A stretch of DNA of 64,000 nucleotides from Deltaproteobacteria bacterium GWC2_55_46 (GTDB taxonomy: Bacteria; Desulfobacterota; GWC2-55-46), in the NCBI GenBank assembly GCA_001595385.3, contig LVEI03000001.1:1951501-2015500 (forward strand), given 5' to 3'. Every line of letters starts with the position of its first letter. Position 1 is the first letter of the stretch. The notes under the pieces are model-generated. The model saw only the letters and a list, made by a program, of their open reading frames with translations. It searched no databases and was not told where the DNA came from. Both the position numbers and the translations under genes were made by a program. Below, one piece after another: positions 50,433-59,557 of this stretch.

Positions 50433-51443
50433 ATGGCAGAGAAGATACTCAGTAAAGACGGCCTTACGGGCCTCATAGCCTCGGTAACTGAAAATGGCGG
50501 GAGGTTCATAGCCCCGACTATTGTCGCCAGGCAGATAGTCTTCAAGAAGGTCGCGGCCGCCTCGGATATAGCCGGGGACTACGTGCTCGCGAGGAACTCG
50601 TTCAAGGAGTTCCTCTTCCCGCAGACAGAGGTCATAGCCGAGTTCAAGCTCGGAAAAGATAAGGTAGAGATGTCCGGCGTCGAGCCCCGGACCCCTTATA
50701 CGGTAGTATTCGGTGCGAGGCCGTGCGAGGCGGCGAGCCTCGCTGGGCTCCGCGCCCTTTTCACCTGGGACTTTGTCGATGAGTTCTTCACGAAGAGGGA
50801 CGAAAAGACCGTAGTCATAACCGTCGGCTGCACCAGGGGCGACGACTCCTGCTTCTGCACTACCGTGAATCTGTCGCCAGAGGCGACCGAAGGCGCTGAC
50901 GTCTACATGAGGGAGACGGAGGACGGAGGCTATTCCGTCAGTCCGCTTACCGACAAAGGCAGGAAGTTCGTGGAGGCTCATGAGTTGGCCTTCAGCTCTG
51001 GCGCGGCGAAGTTAAAGCCCCTCTTCTCCCCTGAGAAGATAAAAGAGGTCGATCTCAAGAGGATCTCTGAGAGGCTCAAGGACAAGTCCCACTACGACGA
51101 CCCGGTCTGGGCGAAGCTCGCGAGAAAGTGCATCGGGTGCGGCGCATGCACCTTCACATGCCCCACTTGCAGGTGCTTTGACATAACCGACGAGGGCACG
51201 GCCTTCGAAGGCGAGAGAAGGAAGAACTGGGACGCGTGCCAGTATGACTCGTTCACGCTGCACGCCAGCGGCCACAACCCCAGGGAGCACCAGTACCAGA
51301 GGTGGAGGAACCGCTTCATGTGCAAGTTCAACTTCTATCCCGAGAAGTTCTCATCCAAGGGCTGCGTCGGGTGCGGAAGGTGCATAAGGGTATGCCCGGT
51401 AAGGCTCGACATAACCGACGTGATGGAAGAGTTCTCGAAATGA
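50433..51443 (+). CDS. Flx-type iron-sulfur subunit, sulfhydrogenase-beta/AsrA-like
   Basis: 336 residues. The N-terminal half has GARPCEAASLAGL near residue 92 and CTRGDDSCFCTT near residue 130; the C-terminal half has two clusters, CIGCGACTFTCPTC near residue 233 and CVGCGRCIRVCP near residue 312. This is the layout of the sulfhydrogenase beta and anaerobic sulfite reductase A families that sit beside an FNR-like partner. The partner gene follows with a 4-bp overlap. FlxB is the probable equivalent, by position and family. Confidence 0.82.
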   Translation: MAEKILSKDGLTGLIASVTENGGRFIAPTIVARQIVFKKVAAASDIAGDYVLARNSFKEFLFPQTEVIAEFKLGKDKVEMSGVEPRTPYTVVFGARPCEAASLAGLRALFTWDFVDEFFTKRDEKTVVITVGCTRGDDSCFCTTVNLSPEATEGADVYMRETEDGGYSVSPLTDKGRKFVEAHELAFSSGAAKLKPLFSPEKIKEVDLKRISERLKDKSHYDDPVWAKLARKCIGCGACTFTCPTCRCFDITDEGTAFEGERRKNWDACQYDSFTLHASGHNPREHQYQRWRNRFMCKFNFYPEKFSSKGCVGCGRCIRVCPVRLDITDVMEEFSK

Positions 51444-52306
51444 GCATGCAAGTCTTAAAGGACGTAGTAGAGATGAACAACATTTATCTGCCGCACCTTG
51501 TTACAATCGATGAAATAATAGAGGAGGCCCCGGACGTAAGGAGCTTTAAGCTCGTCTTCCAGGACCCGGCTCTTCGCGAGAGCTTCGAATTCAAGACAGG
51601 CCAGTTCGCGCTATACTCAGCCTTCGGCCTGGGTGAGTCGACCTTCTGCATAGCCTCTTCCCCCACGAGGAAGGGCTACGTAGAGTGCACTTTCAGGCGT
51701 TCCGGAAGGGTCACTGGCGGGCTTGCCCAGCTTTCGGTCGGCGACACCATGGGCTTCAGGGGGCCTTACGGCAACTACTTCCCGGTAGACGAGTGGAAGG
51801 GCAAGAACCTGGTATTCATCGCCGGAGGCATAGGCCTTCCTCCGGTACGTTCGGTAATATGGAACGTCCTTGACAGGAGAGAGGACTTTGGCAATATAAC
51901 TATAGTGTACGGGGCCAAGACGGTAGCCGACCTTGTATACAAGGAAGAGCTGAAGGGCTGGGATGAGAGGGGGGATGTGACCCTCGTCCAGACCGTTGAC
52001 CCGGGTGGCCAGACCCCTGACTGGAAGGGCAAGGTCGGGTTCGTCCCGACCGTCCTTGAGGAAGCGGCCCCCGCGGCGGAGAACACGGTAGCCGTTACAT
52101 GCGGCCCGCCGATAATGATCAAGTTCGTGCTCAGTACGCTCGGCAAGCTCGGCTTCGCCGATCAAAGCGTATTCACCACGCTCGAGAACAAGATGAAGTG
52201 CGGCGTGGGAAAATGCGGCAGGTGTAACGTCGGAGACGTCTACGTATGCAAGGAAGGCCCTGTCTATACCGCCGCCGAGATAAAGAGGATGTATAACGAC
52301 TTTTAA
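51440..52306 (+). CDS. FlxA-like FAD/NAD(P)-binding oxidoreductase subunit
   Basis: 288 residues from ATG 51440, overlapping the upstream stop by 4 bp; a longer upstream frame runs inside the previous gene. FAD-binding FKTGQFALYSAFG near residue 51 and FCIASSPTRKG near residue 70, NAD-binding VFIAGGIGLPPVRSVIW near residue 125, and a terminal [2Fe-2S]-type C-KCGVGKCGRCNV-C cluster near residue 253. It resembles the gamma subunit of sulfhydrogenases and AsrB. In Flx-Hdr it oxidises NADH and is the electron entry point. Confidence 0.86.
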   Translation: MSMQVLKDVVEMNNIYLPHLVTIDEIIEEAPDVRSFKLVFQDPALRESFEFKTGQFALYSAFGLGESTFCIASSPTRKGYVECTFRRSGRVTGGLAQLSVGDTMGFRGPYGNYFPVDEWKGKNLVFIAGGIGLPPVRSVIWNVLDRREDFGNITIVYGAKTVADLVYKEELKGWDERGDVTLVQTVDPGGQTPDWKGKVGFVPTVLEEAAPAAENTVAVTCGPPIMIKFVLSTLGKLGFADQSVFTTLENKMKCGVGKCGRCNVGDVYVCKEGPVYTAAEIKRMYNDF

Positions 52307-52340
52307 ATGAGCATAACGCAGGAATCCCGGAGAATAAGAA

Positions 52341-53129
52341 ATGGCAGAAGACATTAAAAAACCAGCTACCCTCGCCACCGGCGACAGGACTATACCGCCG
52401 AAAGACGCGAAGATGATACCCATATACATCATGGGCAGGGAGTACATGGTCCCGGAGACCCTGACCATAATGAAGGCGACAGAGTACGCCGGATACTCAT
52501 ACGTCAGGGGCTGCGGCTGCAGGGGCGGCATATGCGGAGCGTGCGGCACATTCTACCGCTTCATGGGCGACTACAGGCTCCGTGCAGGGCTGGCCTGCCA
52601 GACGGTAGCCGAGCCCAATATGGTATTATCCCAGTTGCCCTTCTTCCCGTCCAACAGGCCGGGGTACGAAATAGAGAATACCGGGGGCAACCCCCACGAG
52701 GAGCTCAGGAGCCTGTACCCTGAGGTCTTCAAGTGCGTCGGCTGCGGCACCTGCACCAGGACGTGCCCGATGGACATAGACGTCATGGACTATATCGCCC
52801 TTATGAAGAGGGGCGACCTTAAGGCCGCTGCCCTCAAGAGCTTTGACTGCGTGCAGTGCGGCCTTTGCACCTCGCGCTGCCCGGCGCAGATATCCCAGCC
52901 AAACGCGGCCCAGTTCGTAAGGAGGATCTACGGCAAGTACATGCTCCCCAAGGCCTCTCACCTCTCAAAGAGGGTCGAGGACGTAAAGGGCGGCAAGTAT
53001 GAGGGCATGCTCAAGGAGCTTACCTCCATGAAGCAGGAGGACGTAAAGAAGCTCTATGTCGAGCGCGAGAGGGAGCCGGACCTGGCTGAATCGGGCAAGT
53101 GGATGCCAAAGGACACATCGAAGCTTTAA
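52341..53129 (+). CDS. fumarate-reductase-like iron-sulfur subunit (soluble FrdB-like)
   Basis: 262 residues. An N-terminal [2Fe-2S] region with CGCRGGICGACG near residue 58 and a last cysteine near residue 84 precedes two [4Fe-4S] motifs: CVGCGTCTRTCP near residue 133 and CVQCGLCTSRCP near residue 172. This is the architecture of SdhB/FrdB-like and thiol:fumarate reductase proteins. No membrane helix is present. It is directly upstream of the flavoprotein at 53189 and downstream of the Flx module, so the three probably work together. Confidence 0.85.
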   Translation: MAEDIKKPATLATGDRTIPPKDAKMIPIYIMGREYMVPETLTIMKATEYAGYSYVRGCGCRGGICGACGTFYRFMGDYRLRAGLACQTVAEPNMVLSQLPFFPSNRPGYEIENTGGNPHEELRSLYPEVFKCVGCGTCTRTCPMDIDVMDYIALMKRGDLKAAALKSFDCVQCGLCTSRCPAQISQPNAAQFVRRIYGKYMLPKASHLSKRVEDVKGGKYEGMLKELTSMKQEDVKKLYVEREREPDLAESGKWMPKDTSKL

Positions 53130-53188
53130 AGTACCGTTAAAACGATAATAACCTTTAGAAAGCAAACGGCGTTTATACCGGAGGAAAG

Positions 53189-54841
53189 ATGAGCGGAGGA
53201 TATACCACAGCTCTCAAGGAACTCATAAAGAAGGTCGAGGCCACAAGGGCCGCCAGGGTCGAGAAGGCCAGGAAAGGGGATCACTTCCCGGCGCTCACCA
53301 TGGAGCAGAGGCAGGAGTGGCTCAAGAAGTACCACCCCGACTACAATAACGACGGAAGGCGCGCCGTTGAGGTCGGGCCCAACAAGGGCACGGTATATCC
53401 GGAAGAGGTCTCCACCCTCCTTGAGTCGAAGAGCAGGCTCAATACCAGGGCCGTCGACCTCTCCAAGACCGATTATGAGACAGACCTCCTCGTCATAGGC
53501 GCAGGCGGCGCCGGCACTGCGGCGGCGCTCGCGGCCCAGGAGGCGGGCTTCAAGGTGCTCGTATCCACCAAGCTCCGCCACGGCGATTCCAATACCGTCA
53601 TGGCAGAGGGGGGCATACAGGGCGCCGACCAGGAGGGAGATTCCCCTTACTTCCATTACCTCGACGTTATAGGCGGCGGGCACTTCTCCAACCAGCCCGG
53701 CCTCGTAGCGGCGCTTACTAATGACGCGCCGCTTATCATCCACTGGCTCGAGGGGCTCGGCATGATGTTCGACAAGCACCCGGACGGCAGGATGAAGGTA
53801 AGGCACGGCGGCGGGACCTGCAGGAAGAGGATGCACTCCTCCGGAGATATGACCGGCGCGGAGATAATGAGGGTCGTGAGGGACGAGGCCAGGAACAGGG
53901 CAGAGGGCATAAAGGTGCTGGAATTTACCCCTGCCGTCGAGATACTCCTCGACGAGTCCGGCAACGCCGCCGGGGCGGTACTCTATAACCTCGAAACAAA
54001 GGAATACTACGTGGTGCGGGCCAAGGCGGTCATAGTAGCCACAGGCGGCTTCGGCAGGCTCCATATCCAGGGCTTCCCGACGACCAATCACTACGGCGCT
54101 ACCGCCGACGGGGTCGTCATGGCATACAGGGCCGGGGTCTCGCTACAGGACCTCGATTCGACCCAGTACCATCCGACGGGCGCGATATACCCGGAGCAGA
54201 ACGTGGGTCTGCTTATAACGGAGAAGGTAAGGGGCCTGGGCGCGCAGCTCCTCAACATCGAAGGCGAGCAGTTCTGCTTCCCGCTCGAACCCAGGGACGT
54301 TGAGTCTGCCTGCGTCATACGTGAGTGCCGGGAGATCGGCCAGGGCATAGTGACGCCTACCGGCAGGCACGGGGTATGGCTCGACTCCCCGATGATAGAT
54401 ATGCTCCACGGCGAGGGGGCCGTAAGGAAGGAGCTCCCTGCCAAGTACATTCAGTTCAAGCGCTATGATATAGACATAAGCAAGGTGCCGATGCTCATAT
54501 ATCCAACGCTCCATTACCAGAACGGCGGCATAAGCATAAACGAATGGTCCGAGACGAGCGTAAAGGGCCTCTACAGCGCCGGAGAGGTGGCCGGAGGGGT
54601 GCACGGCAGGAACCGTCTCATGGGCAACTCTCTCCTTGACGTCCTTGTCTTCGGCAGGAGGGCTGGCATCAAGGCGGCCGAGTACATGAAGTCCCATGAG
54701 GCCGGGAAGAAGCTTTCCCTGAACCACGTCGAGAAGTTCAACAAGGAGATCGAGAAGGCCGGAATAGATAACGGCATCGCAAGCCCGCTCCTTCTGCCCG
54801 ACTACGCGCCTGACCACGTCAGGACAAGGCAGGTAGGTTAG
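53189..54841 (+). CDS. soluble fumarate-reductase-type flavoprotein (FrdA-like)
   Basis: 550 residues. An N-terminal charged extension precedes the FAD domain, with LLVIGAGGAGTAAALAAQEAG near residue 100. The active-site regions are recognisable: DSTQYHPTG near residue 324, LITEKVRGLGAQLLN near residue 340 and HGRNRLMGNSLLDVLVFGRRAG near residue 472. At the usual covalent FAD histidine (the SHT/SHS position of SdhA) the sequence is SNT, so FAD is probably non-covalent, as in L-aspartate oxidase and some soluble fumarate reductases. Fumarate reduction is therefore the likely direction. L-aspartate oxidase is an alternative, but the FrdB-like partner argues against it. Confidence 0.82.
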   Translation: MSGGYTTALKELIKKVEATRAARVEKARKGDHFPALTMEQRQEWLKKYHPDYNNDGRRAVEVGPNKGTVYPEEVSTLLESKSRLNTRAVDLSKTDYETDLLVIGAGGAGTAAALAAQEAGFKVLVSTKLRHGDSNTVMAEGGIQGADQEGDSPYFHYLDVIGGGHFSNQPGLVAALTNDAPLIIHWLEGLGMMFDKHPDGRMKVRHGGGTCRKRMHSSGDMTGAEIMRVVRDEARNRAEGIKVLEFTPAVEILLDESGNAAGAVLYNLETKEYYVVRAKAVIVATGGFGRLHIQGFPTTNHYGATADGVVMAYRAGVSLQDLDSTQYHPTGAIYPEQNVGLLITEKVRGLGAQLLNIEGEQFCFPLEPRDVESACVIRECREIGQGIVTPTGRHGVWLDSPMIDMLHGEGAVRKELPAKYIQFKRYDIDISKVPMLIYPTLHYQNGGISINEWSETSVKGLYSAGEVAGGVHGRNRLMGNSLLDVLVFGRRAGIKAAEYMKSHEAGKKLSLNHVEKFNKEIEKAGIDNGIASPLLLPDYAPDHVRTRQVG

Positions 54842-54861
54842 GGTACAGGTAGTTGATACCG

Positions 54862-54920
54862 GGGGCCGGCGTCTGCCGGCCCCGTACAAGCGGGCCGATT
54901 GCCCGCTTCACTTGTTTTTA
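54862..54920 (+). terminator. double hairpin with T-run after the FrdA-like gene
   Basis: GGGGCCGGC/GCCGGCCCC (54862-54883) is followed by AAGCGGGC/GCCCGCTT (54888-54908) and GTTTTT. It probably reduces read-through into sucC. Confidence 0.65.
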
Positions 54921-55017
54921 GAATGTTTTTTCAAGTGTAATAATCATCACCAGTGTCAATGATAAAAGACGTGCTTGACTTAAAAAATCAGCTCTACCGG
55001 ATGGAGGTCGGCTTCTT

Positions 55018-56193
55018 ATGAATATCCACGAGCACCAGGCAAAGCAGATACTCGCCAGGTTCGGCGTCTCCGTGCCCAAGGGCAGGATAGCCTTCACGCC
55101 GTCGGAGGCCGAGGAAGTGGCCCGTGATTTTATCGCCGAAAAGGGCGTATGCGTCGTCAAGGCGCAGATACACGCCGGCGGCAGGGGCAAGGCCGGAGGG
55201 GTAAAGCTCGCCAAAACAAAGGAAGAGGCGGCTAATATCGCGAAAGAGCTCCTCGGCAAGGTGCTGGTCACCCACCAGACAGGTCCTTCCGGCAAGGAAG
55301 TAAAGAAGGTCTACGTCGAGGAGGGCTGCCAGATAGCAAGGGAGCTTTACCTGGGCCTGGTCGTCGACAGGTCGACACAGCGGGTCGTCATGATGGCCTC
55401 TACGGAAGGTGGGGTCGAGATAGAGGAGGTAGCGGCAAAGGCCCCTGAGAAGATATTAAAGGAATACATAGACCCGGTGGCCGGGCTCATACCTTTTCAG
55501 GGCAGGAAGCTCGCCTTCGGCCTCGGCATAGACAAGGCGCAGGTGAACAAGGCCGTAAAGTTCATGACCGCCCTCTATAACGCCTTCGTCGCCTCCGACT
55601 GCTCGATGGCGGAGATAAACCCGTTAGTCGTCACAAAGGACGGGGACATAATCGCCCTCGACGCCAAGATGTCCTTTGACGATAACGCCCTTTTCAGGCA
55701 CAAGGACATAGAGGAGATGAGGGACCTGGACGAGGAGGACCCGAAGGAGGTCGCCGCCTCGAGGTTCAACCTCAACTACGTCTCGCTCGACGGCAACATC
55801 GGCTGCATGGTCAACGGCGCGGGCCTTGCCATGGCCACAATGGATATGATAAAGCTCTCGGGCGGGAACCCCGCAAACTTCCTCGACGTGGGCGGCGGGG
55901 CGAACAAGGAGCAGGTCACAGCCGCCTTCAAGCTCATCACCTCAGACCCTGAGGTCAAGGGCGTGCTCGTCAACATATTCGGCGGCATAATGAGGTGCGA
56001 TATAATAGCCGAGGGCATAATGGCCGCGGCAAAGGACGTGGGGCTCAAGGTCCCCCTTGTCGTAAGGCTTCAGGGGACGAACGTCGAGCAGGGGAGGAAG
56101 CTCCTCGCCGGCTCCGGCCTCAACATAATAACCGCCGAGAACATGGACGAGGCTGCAAGCAAGGCCGTCGAGGCCGCAAAGAAGGCTTCTTAA
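55018..56193 (+). CDS. sucC: succinyl-CoA synthetase beta subunit (ADP-forming type)
   Basis: 391 residues. SucC with SucD interconverts succinyl-CoA and succinate with ATP/ADP. The start [16 protein letters not shown], the ATP-grasp [18 protein letters not shown] near residue 45, LEINPLVV-type [13 protein letters not shown] near residue 199 and [17 protein letters not shown] near residue 268 are standard. GGAGGT precedes the ATG. It likely has its own promoter region after the double hairpin. Confidence 0.96.
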   Translation: MNIHEHQAKQILARFGVSVPKGRIAFTPSEAEEVARDFIAEKGVCVVKAQIHAGGRGKAGGVKLAKTKEEAANIAKELLGKVLVTHQTGPSGKEVKKVYVEEGCQIARELYLGLVVDRSTQRVVMMASTEGGVEIEEVAAKAPEKILKEYIDPVAGLIPFQGRKLAFGLGIDKAQVNKAVKFMTALYNAFVASDCSMAEINPLVVTKDGDIIALDAKMSFDDNALFRHKDIEEMRDLDEEDPKEVAASRFNLNYVSLDGNIGCMVNGAGLAMATMDMIKLSGGNPANFLDVGGGANKEQVTAAFKLITSDPEVKGVLVNIFGGIMRCDIIAEGIMAAAKDVGLKVPLVVRLQGTNVEQGRKLLAGSGLNIITAENMDEAASKAVEAAKKAS

Positions 56194-56216
56194 AAGAGAC
56201 ATCAGGAGCGACCCCA

Positions 56217-57092
56217 ATGAGCATACTCGTAAATAAGGATACAAAGGTCATCTGCCAGGGTATAACAGGCGAGCAGGGCACCTTCCACACAAGGCAGATG
56301 GTCGCCTACGGCACAAAGATGGTCGGTGGAGTGACCCCCGGCAAGGGCGGCACGAAGGTCGACGATATCCCGGTCTTCGATACGGTCGACGAGGCGGTAA
56401 AGGCCACGGAGGCTGACGCCTCGGTAATATACGTGCCTGCGGCCTTTGCAGGCGACGCTATAATGGAGGCGGTAGACGCAGGGGTCGAGCTCGTCATCTG
56501 TATAACCGAAGGCATACCTGTCCTAGACATGGTAAAGGTCAGAAGGTTCATGCAGGGAAAGCGCTCAAGGCTTGTCGGCCCCAACTGCCCCGGTGTCATA
56601 ACCCCCGGCGAGTGCAAGATAGGCATCATGCCAGGGCACATCCATAAGACCGGCAACATAGGCGTTGTATCAAGGAGCGGGACGCTTACCTACGAGGCCG
56701 TAGACCAGTTGACGAGGCTTGGGCTCGGGCAGTCTACCTGCGTCGGCATAGGCGGGGACCCTGTGAACGGCACGAACTTCATCGACGTCATCGATCTTTT
56801 CCAGAAGGACCCTGGCACAAGCGCCATCGTCATGATAGGCGAGATAGGCGGCACCGCGGAGGAAGAGGCGGCCGAGTTCATAAGGAAGAACGTCACGAAG
56901 CCGGTAGTGGGCTACATAGCCGGCGCTACCGCGCCAAAGGGCAAGAGGATGGGACATGCCGGTGCCATCATCTCCGGCGGCAAGGGCACGGCCGAAGAGA
57001 AGTTCGAGGCCATGCAGAGGGCCGGGATAAGGATCACCAGGAGCACCGCTGAAATAGGCAGGTCGATGTTGGAAGTTCTCCAGAAAGTGTGA
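56217..57092 (+). CDS. sucD: succinyl-CoA synthetase alpha subunit
   Basis: 291 residues from ATG 56217 with CAGGAGCGA upstream; a longer frame starting inside sucC is not credible. [28 protein letters not shown] near the N-terminus is the CoA-binding signature, and the phosphohistidine region [17 protein letters not shown] near residue 245 is intact. It lies 23 bp after sucC. Confidence 0.96.
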   Translation: MSILVNKDTKVICQGITGEQGTFHTRQMVAYGTKMVGGVTPGKGGTKVDDIPVFDTVDEAVKATEADASVIYVPAAFAGDAIMEAVDAGVELVICITEGIPVLDMVKVRRFMQGKRSRLVGPNCPGVITPGECKIGIMPGHIHKTGNIGVVSRSGTLTYEAVDQLTRLGLGQSTCVGIGGDPVNGTNFIDVIDLFQKDPGTSAIVMIGEIGGTAEEEAAEFIRKNVTKPVVGYIAGATAPKGKRMGHAGAIISGGKGTAEEKFEAMQRAGIRITRSTAEIGRSMLEVLQKV

Positions 57093-57122
57093 TAATATAA
57101 TGTATTGCGGGTTGTTGACTCG

Positions 57123-57153
57123 GGGGAAGGTCTGTGTTAAAAGAGACTTCCCC
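57123..57153 (+). terminator. weak hairpin between sucD and korD
   Basis: GGGGAAG (57123-57129 region) pairs with CTTCCCC about 20 bases later, followed by ATTTTAAG. The loop is long, so this may be a partial terminator or a regulatory hairpin. Confidence 0.4.
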
Positions 57154-57215
57154 ATTTTAAGAATTTTCTTAGGCAAAAAGCTCCCTTAGGGGGCCAAAAG
57201 CTATCCGGAGGTTCC

Positions 57216-57422
57216 ATGACAGAGGCGGCGGCGAAGAAACTGCCAAGGATTGAGATAAACGAGAAGAATTGCAAGGGGTGCAGCATCTGCGTTGATTTCT
57301 GCCCCACCAAGGTTCTCGAGATCAGGGGGGCCATCTGCGCTGTAAAGGACCTTGAGGCATGCACAAGGTGTCAGCTCTGCGATCTCAGGTGCCCGGATTT
57401 CGCCATACGGGTCTTTGATTAA
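57216..57422 (+). CDS. korD: 2-oxoglutarate:ferredoxin oxidoreductase delta (ferredoxin) subunit
   Basis: 68 residues with two [4Fe-4S] clusters: CKGCSICVDFCPTK near residue 19 and CTRCQLCDLRCPD near residue 50. It is the small ferredoxin subunit that opens the korDABC operon and passes electrons to or from soluble ferredoxin. GGAGG precedes the ATG. Confidence 0.88.
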   Translation: MTEAAAKKLPRIEINEKNCKGCSICVDFCPTKVLEIRGAICAVKDLEACTRCQLCDLRCPDFAIRVFD

Positions 57423-57469
57423 TAACCTTTCGCCGCTAAAGAGCGGCCTTTCAGGGGGAATCGAATAAA

Positions 57470-58603
57470 ATGGCTGAAAAGAAAAAGAGGCTCATGCAGG
57501 GCAACGAGGCCTGCGTTGAAGGCGCCATATATGCGGGATGCAGGTTCTACTCCGGATATCCAATAACGCCCTCTACCGAGATTGCCGAGGGCATGTCGGT
57601 AAGGCTGCCGAAGCTCGGCGGCAAGTTCATCCAGATGGAAGACGAGATAGGCGGCATCGCGGCAGCCATCGGCGGCTCTGTGGCAGGTATAAAGTCCATG
57701 ACCGCCACATCCGGCCCGGGTTTTTCACTCAAGCAGGAGTGCATAGGCTACGCCTGCATAACCGAAATACCGCTTGTGATAGTCGACGTCATGAGGGCCG
57801 GCCCTTCAACCGGCTATCCGACAGGCCCATCGCAGTCTGATATCATGCAGGCCAAGTGGGGGACCCACGGCGACCATCCGGTCATCGCCCTTACGCCGGC
57901 CTATGTGCCGGAGATACTCACCGAGACGGTAAGGGCCTTCAACCTGGCCGAGAAGTACAGGACCCCGGTGATGGTCCTTTATGATGAAATAGTAGGGCAC
58001 ATGAGGGAGGCCGTAGAGCTTCCGGAGCCCGGCGAGCTTGAGGTCGTCAACAGGGCCAGGCCGGAGTGCAAGCCGGAAGAATACCATCCTTACGACGATC
58101 GCTTCCTCGTGCCGCCTCTCGCCCCGTTCGGCGAGGGCTACAGGTTCCACATCACAGGATTGAACCACAAGCAGGACGGCTTCCCCACGAACGACCCGAA
58201 GCTCATCGACAGGAACAACAGGCGTATCATGGAGAAGATTGAGGTCAACAAGGCCGATATCTGGAAGAACGAGGAAATTTCGCTCGATGACGCCGAGGTA
58301 GCCGTCTTCACCATAGGCTCGACGGCCCGTTCCGCCCGTTTCGCGGTGAACGAGCTCCGTAAGCAGGGCGTAAAGGCAGGGCTTCTGAGGCCGCTTACCA
58401 TATGGCCCTTCCCTGACAATGCCGTCCATGACGTCGCAAAGAGGGTAAAGGCTATAATAGTGCCGGAGATGAACCTGGGGCAGATGTTCCACGAGGTGCA
58501 GAGGGCTGCCCTTGGCGCCTGTAAGGTCGAGGGCCTTTTCAGGGTCGACGGCGAGCCCATAACCCCGGCCCAGATAATGGAAGCCATAAAGAAGCACTGC
58601 TAA
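57470..58603 (+). CDS. korA: 2-oxoglutarate:ferredoxin oxidoreductase alpha subunit
   Basis: 377 residues. LMQGNEACVEGAIYAGCRFYSGYPITPSTEIAE at the start is the KorA signature; FIQMEDEIGGIAAAIGGSVAG near residue 44 and TATSGPGFSLKQE near residue 74 complete the pyrimidine domain. The DHPVIALTPAYV and DEIVGHMRE segments are typical of 2-oxoacid oxidoreductases. The direction, oxidative or reductive carboxylation of succinyl-CoA, cannot be read from this. Confidence 0.93.
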   Translation: MAEKKKRLMQGNEACVEGAIYAGCRFYSGYPITPSTEIAEGMSVRLPKLGGKFIQMEDEIGGIAAAIGGSVAGIKSMTATSGPGFSLKQECIGYACITEIPLVIVDVMRAGPSTGYPTGPSQSDIMQAKWGTHGDHPVIALTPAYVPEILTETVRAFNLAEKYRTPVMVLYDEIVGHMREAVELPEPGELEVVNRARPECKPEEYHPYDDRFLVPPLAPFGEGYRFHITGLNHKQDGFPTNDPKLIDRNNRRIMEKIEVNKADIWKNEEISLDDAEVAVFTIGSTARSARFAVNELRKQGVKAGLLRPLTIWPFPDNAVHDVAKRVKAIIVPEMNLGQMFHEVQRAALGACKVEGLFRVDGEPITPAQIMEAIKKHC

Positions 58604-58660
58604 ACAGCTGTTCCAAGCCCGCGGATGCTGGCGTGAACGGATAACGACCCGGAGGAACCA

Positions 58661-59521
58661 ATGTCAACAACGGTTGCTGAGAAGAAGGAAAAGATAAGCG
58701 TACCCTTCGATTACGATAAGTACCTGAGGCCCAATAAGCTCCCGCACATATGGTGCCCGGGCTGCGGCCACGGGATAGTCCTGAAGGCTATGCTCCGCGC
58801 CATAGACAAGGCGGGCCTCGACAAGAACAATGTCTGCATGGTCTCCGGCATAGGCTGCTCATCCAGGACCCCCGGCTACGTCGACTTCAACACCATGCAT
58901 ACCATACACGGAAGGGCCCCGGCCTTCGCTACCGGCATCAAGCTCGCCAAGCCAGAGATGAAGGTAATAGTCATAACCGGCGACGGTGACGCGCTCGCGA
59001 TAGGCGGAAACCACTTCATACATGTCTGCAGGCGCAATATCGACATGACCATACTGGTGATGACCAACGCTACATACGGGATGACAGGTGGGCAGTTCTC
59101 CCCGACCTCGCCTATGAACACGGTCTCGACGACCAGCAGGTACGGCAGCATAGAGCCGCCTTTCGATGCCTGCGAGATGGCCAAGGCCGCCGGGGCGACA
59201 TTCGTCGCCAGGGGCACGGCCTATCACACGATCGAGCTTGAAAAGACGCTCTTTGAGGCGATCCAGCACAAGGGGACCTCTGTGGTAGATATCATCGACG
59301 CCTGCCCGACCTACTTCGGAAGGGCGAACAACCTGAAGAGCGCGTCCCAGATGATGGACGTGATAGAGAAGGACGGCACGGTGAACGTAAAGCAGGCTGA
59401 TAAGCTGCCGCCGGAGAAGCTCGAGGGGAAGTTCCTCCGTGGCATCCTGCACAGGGCCGAGAGGCCGGAGTATACCGAGGCCTACCAGACCATGGTAACC
59501 GAGAAGGCGGCGAAGAAGTAA
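58661..59521 (+). CDS. korB: 2-oxoglutarate:ferredoxin oxidoreductase beta subunit
   Basis: 286 residues. The thiamine diphosphate-binding segment ITGDGDALAIGGNHFIH near residue 105, with NATYGMTGGQFSPTSP near residue 132, and a cluster Cys set in WCPGCGHGI near residue 33, GIGCSS near residue 64 and DACPTYFG near residue 210 match KorB. CCCGGAGGAACC precedes the ATG. It follows korA by 57 bp. Confidence 0.94.
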   Translation: MSTTVAEKKEKISVPFDYDKYLRPNKLPHIWCPGCGHGIVLKAMLRAIDKAGLDKNNVCMVSGIGCSSRTPGYVDFNTMHTIHGRAPAFATGIKLAKPEMKVIVITGDGDALAIGGNHFIHVCRRNIDMTILVMTNATYGMTGGQFSPTSPMNTVSTTSRYGSIEPPFDACEMAKAAGATFVARGTAYHTIELEKTLFEAIQHKGTSVVDIIDACPTYFGRANNLKSASQMMDVIEKDGTVNVKQADKLPPEKLEGKFLRGILHRAERPEYTEAYQTMVTEKAAKK

Positions 59522-59557
59522 GACAGAAACACAACCGAATCCGGAGGCTTCATTAAA

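Noticed and set aside
54862-55017. Possible riboswitch before sucC
   Set aside because: Two plain GC-rich hairpins and a T-run fit a terminator; no conserved aptamer core was recognised.
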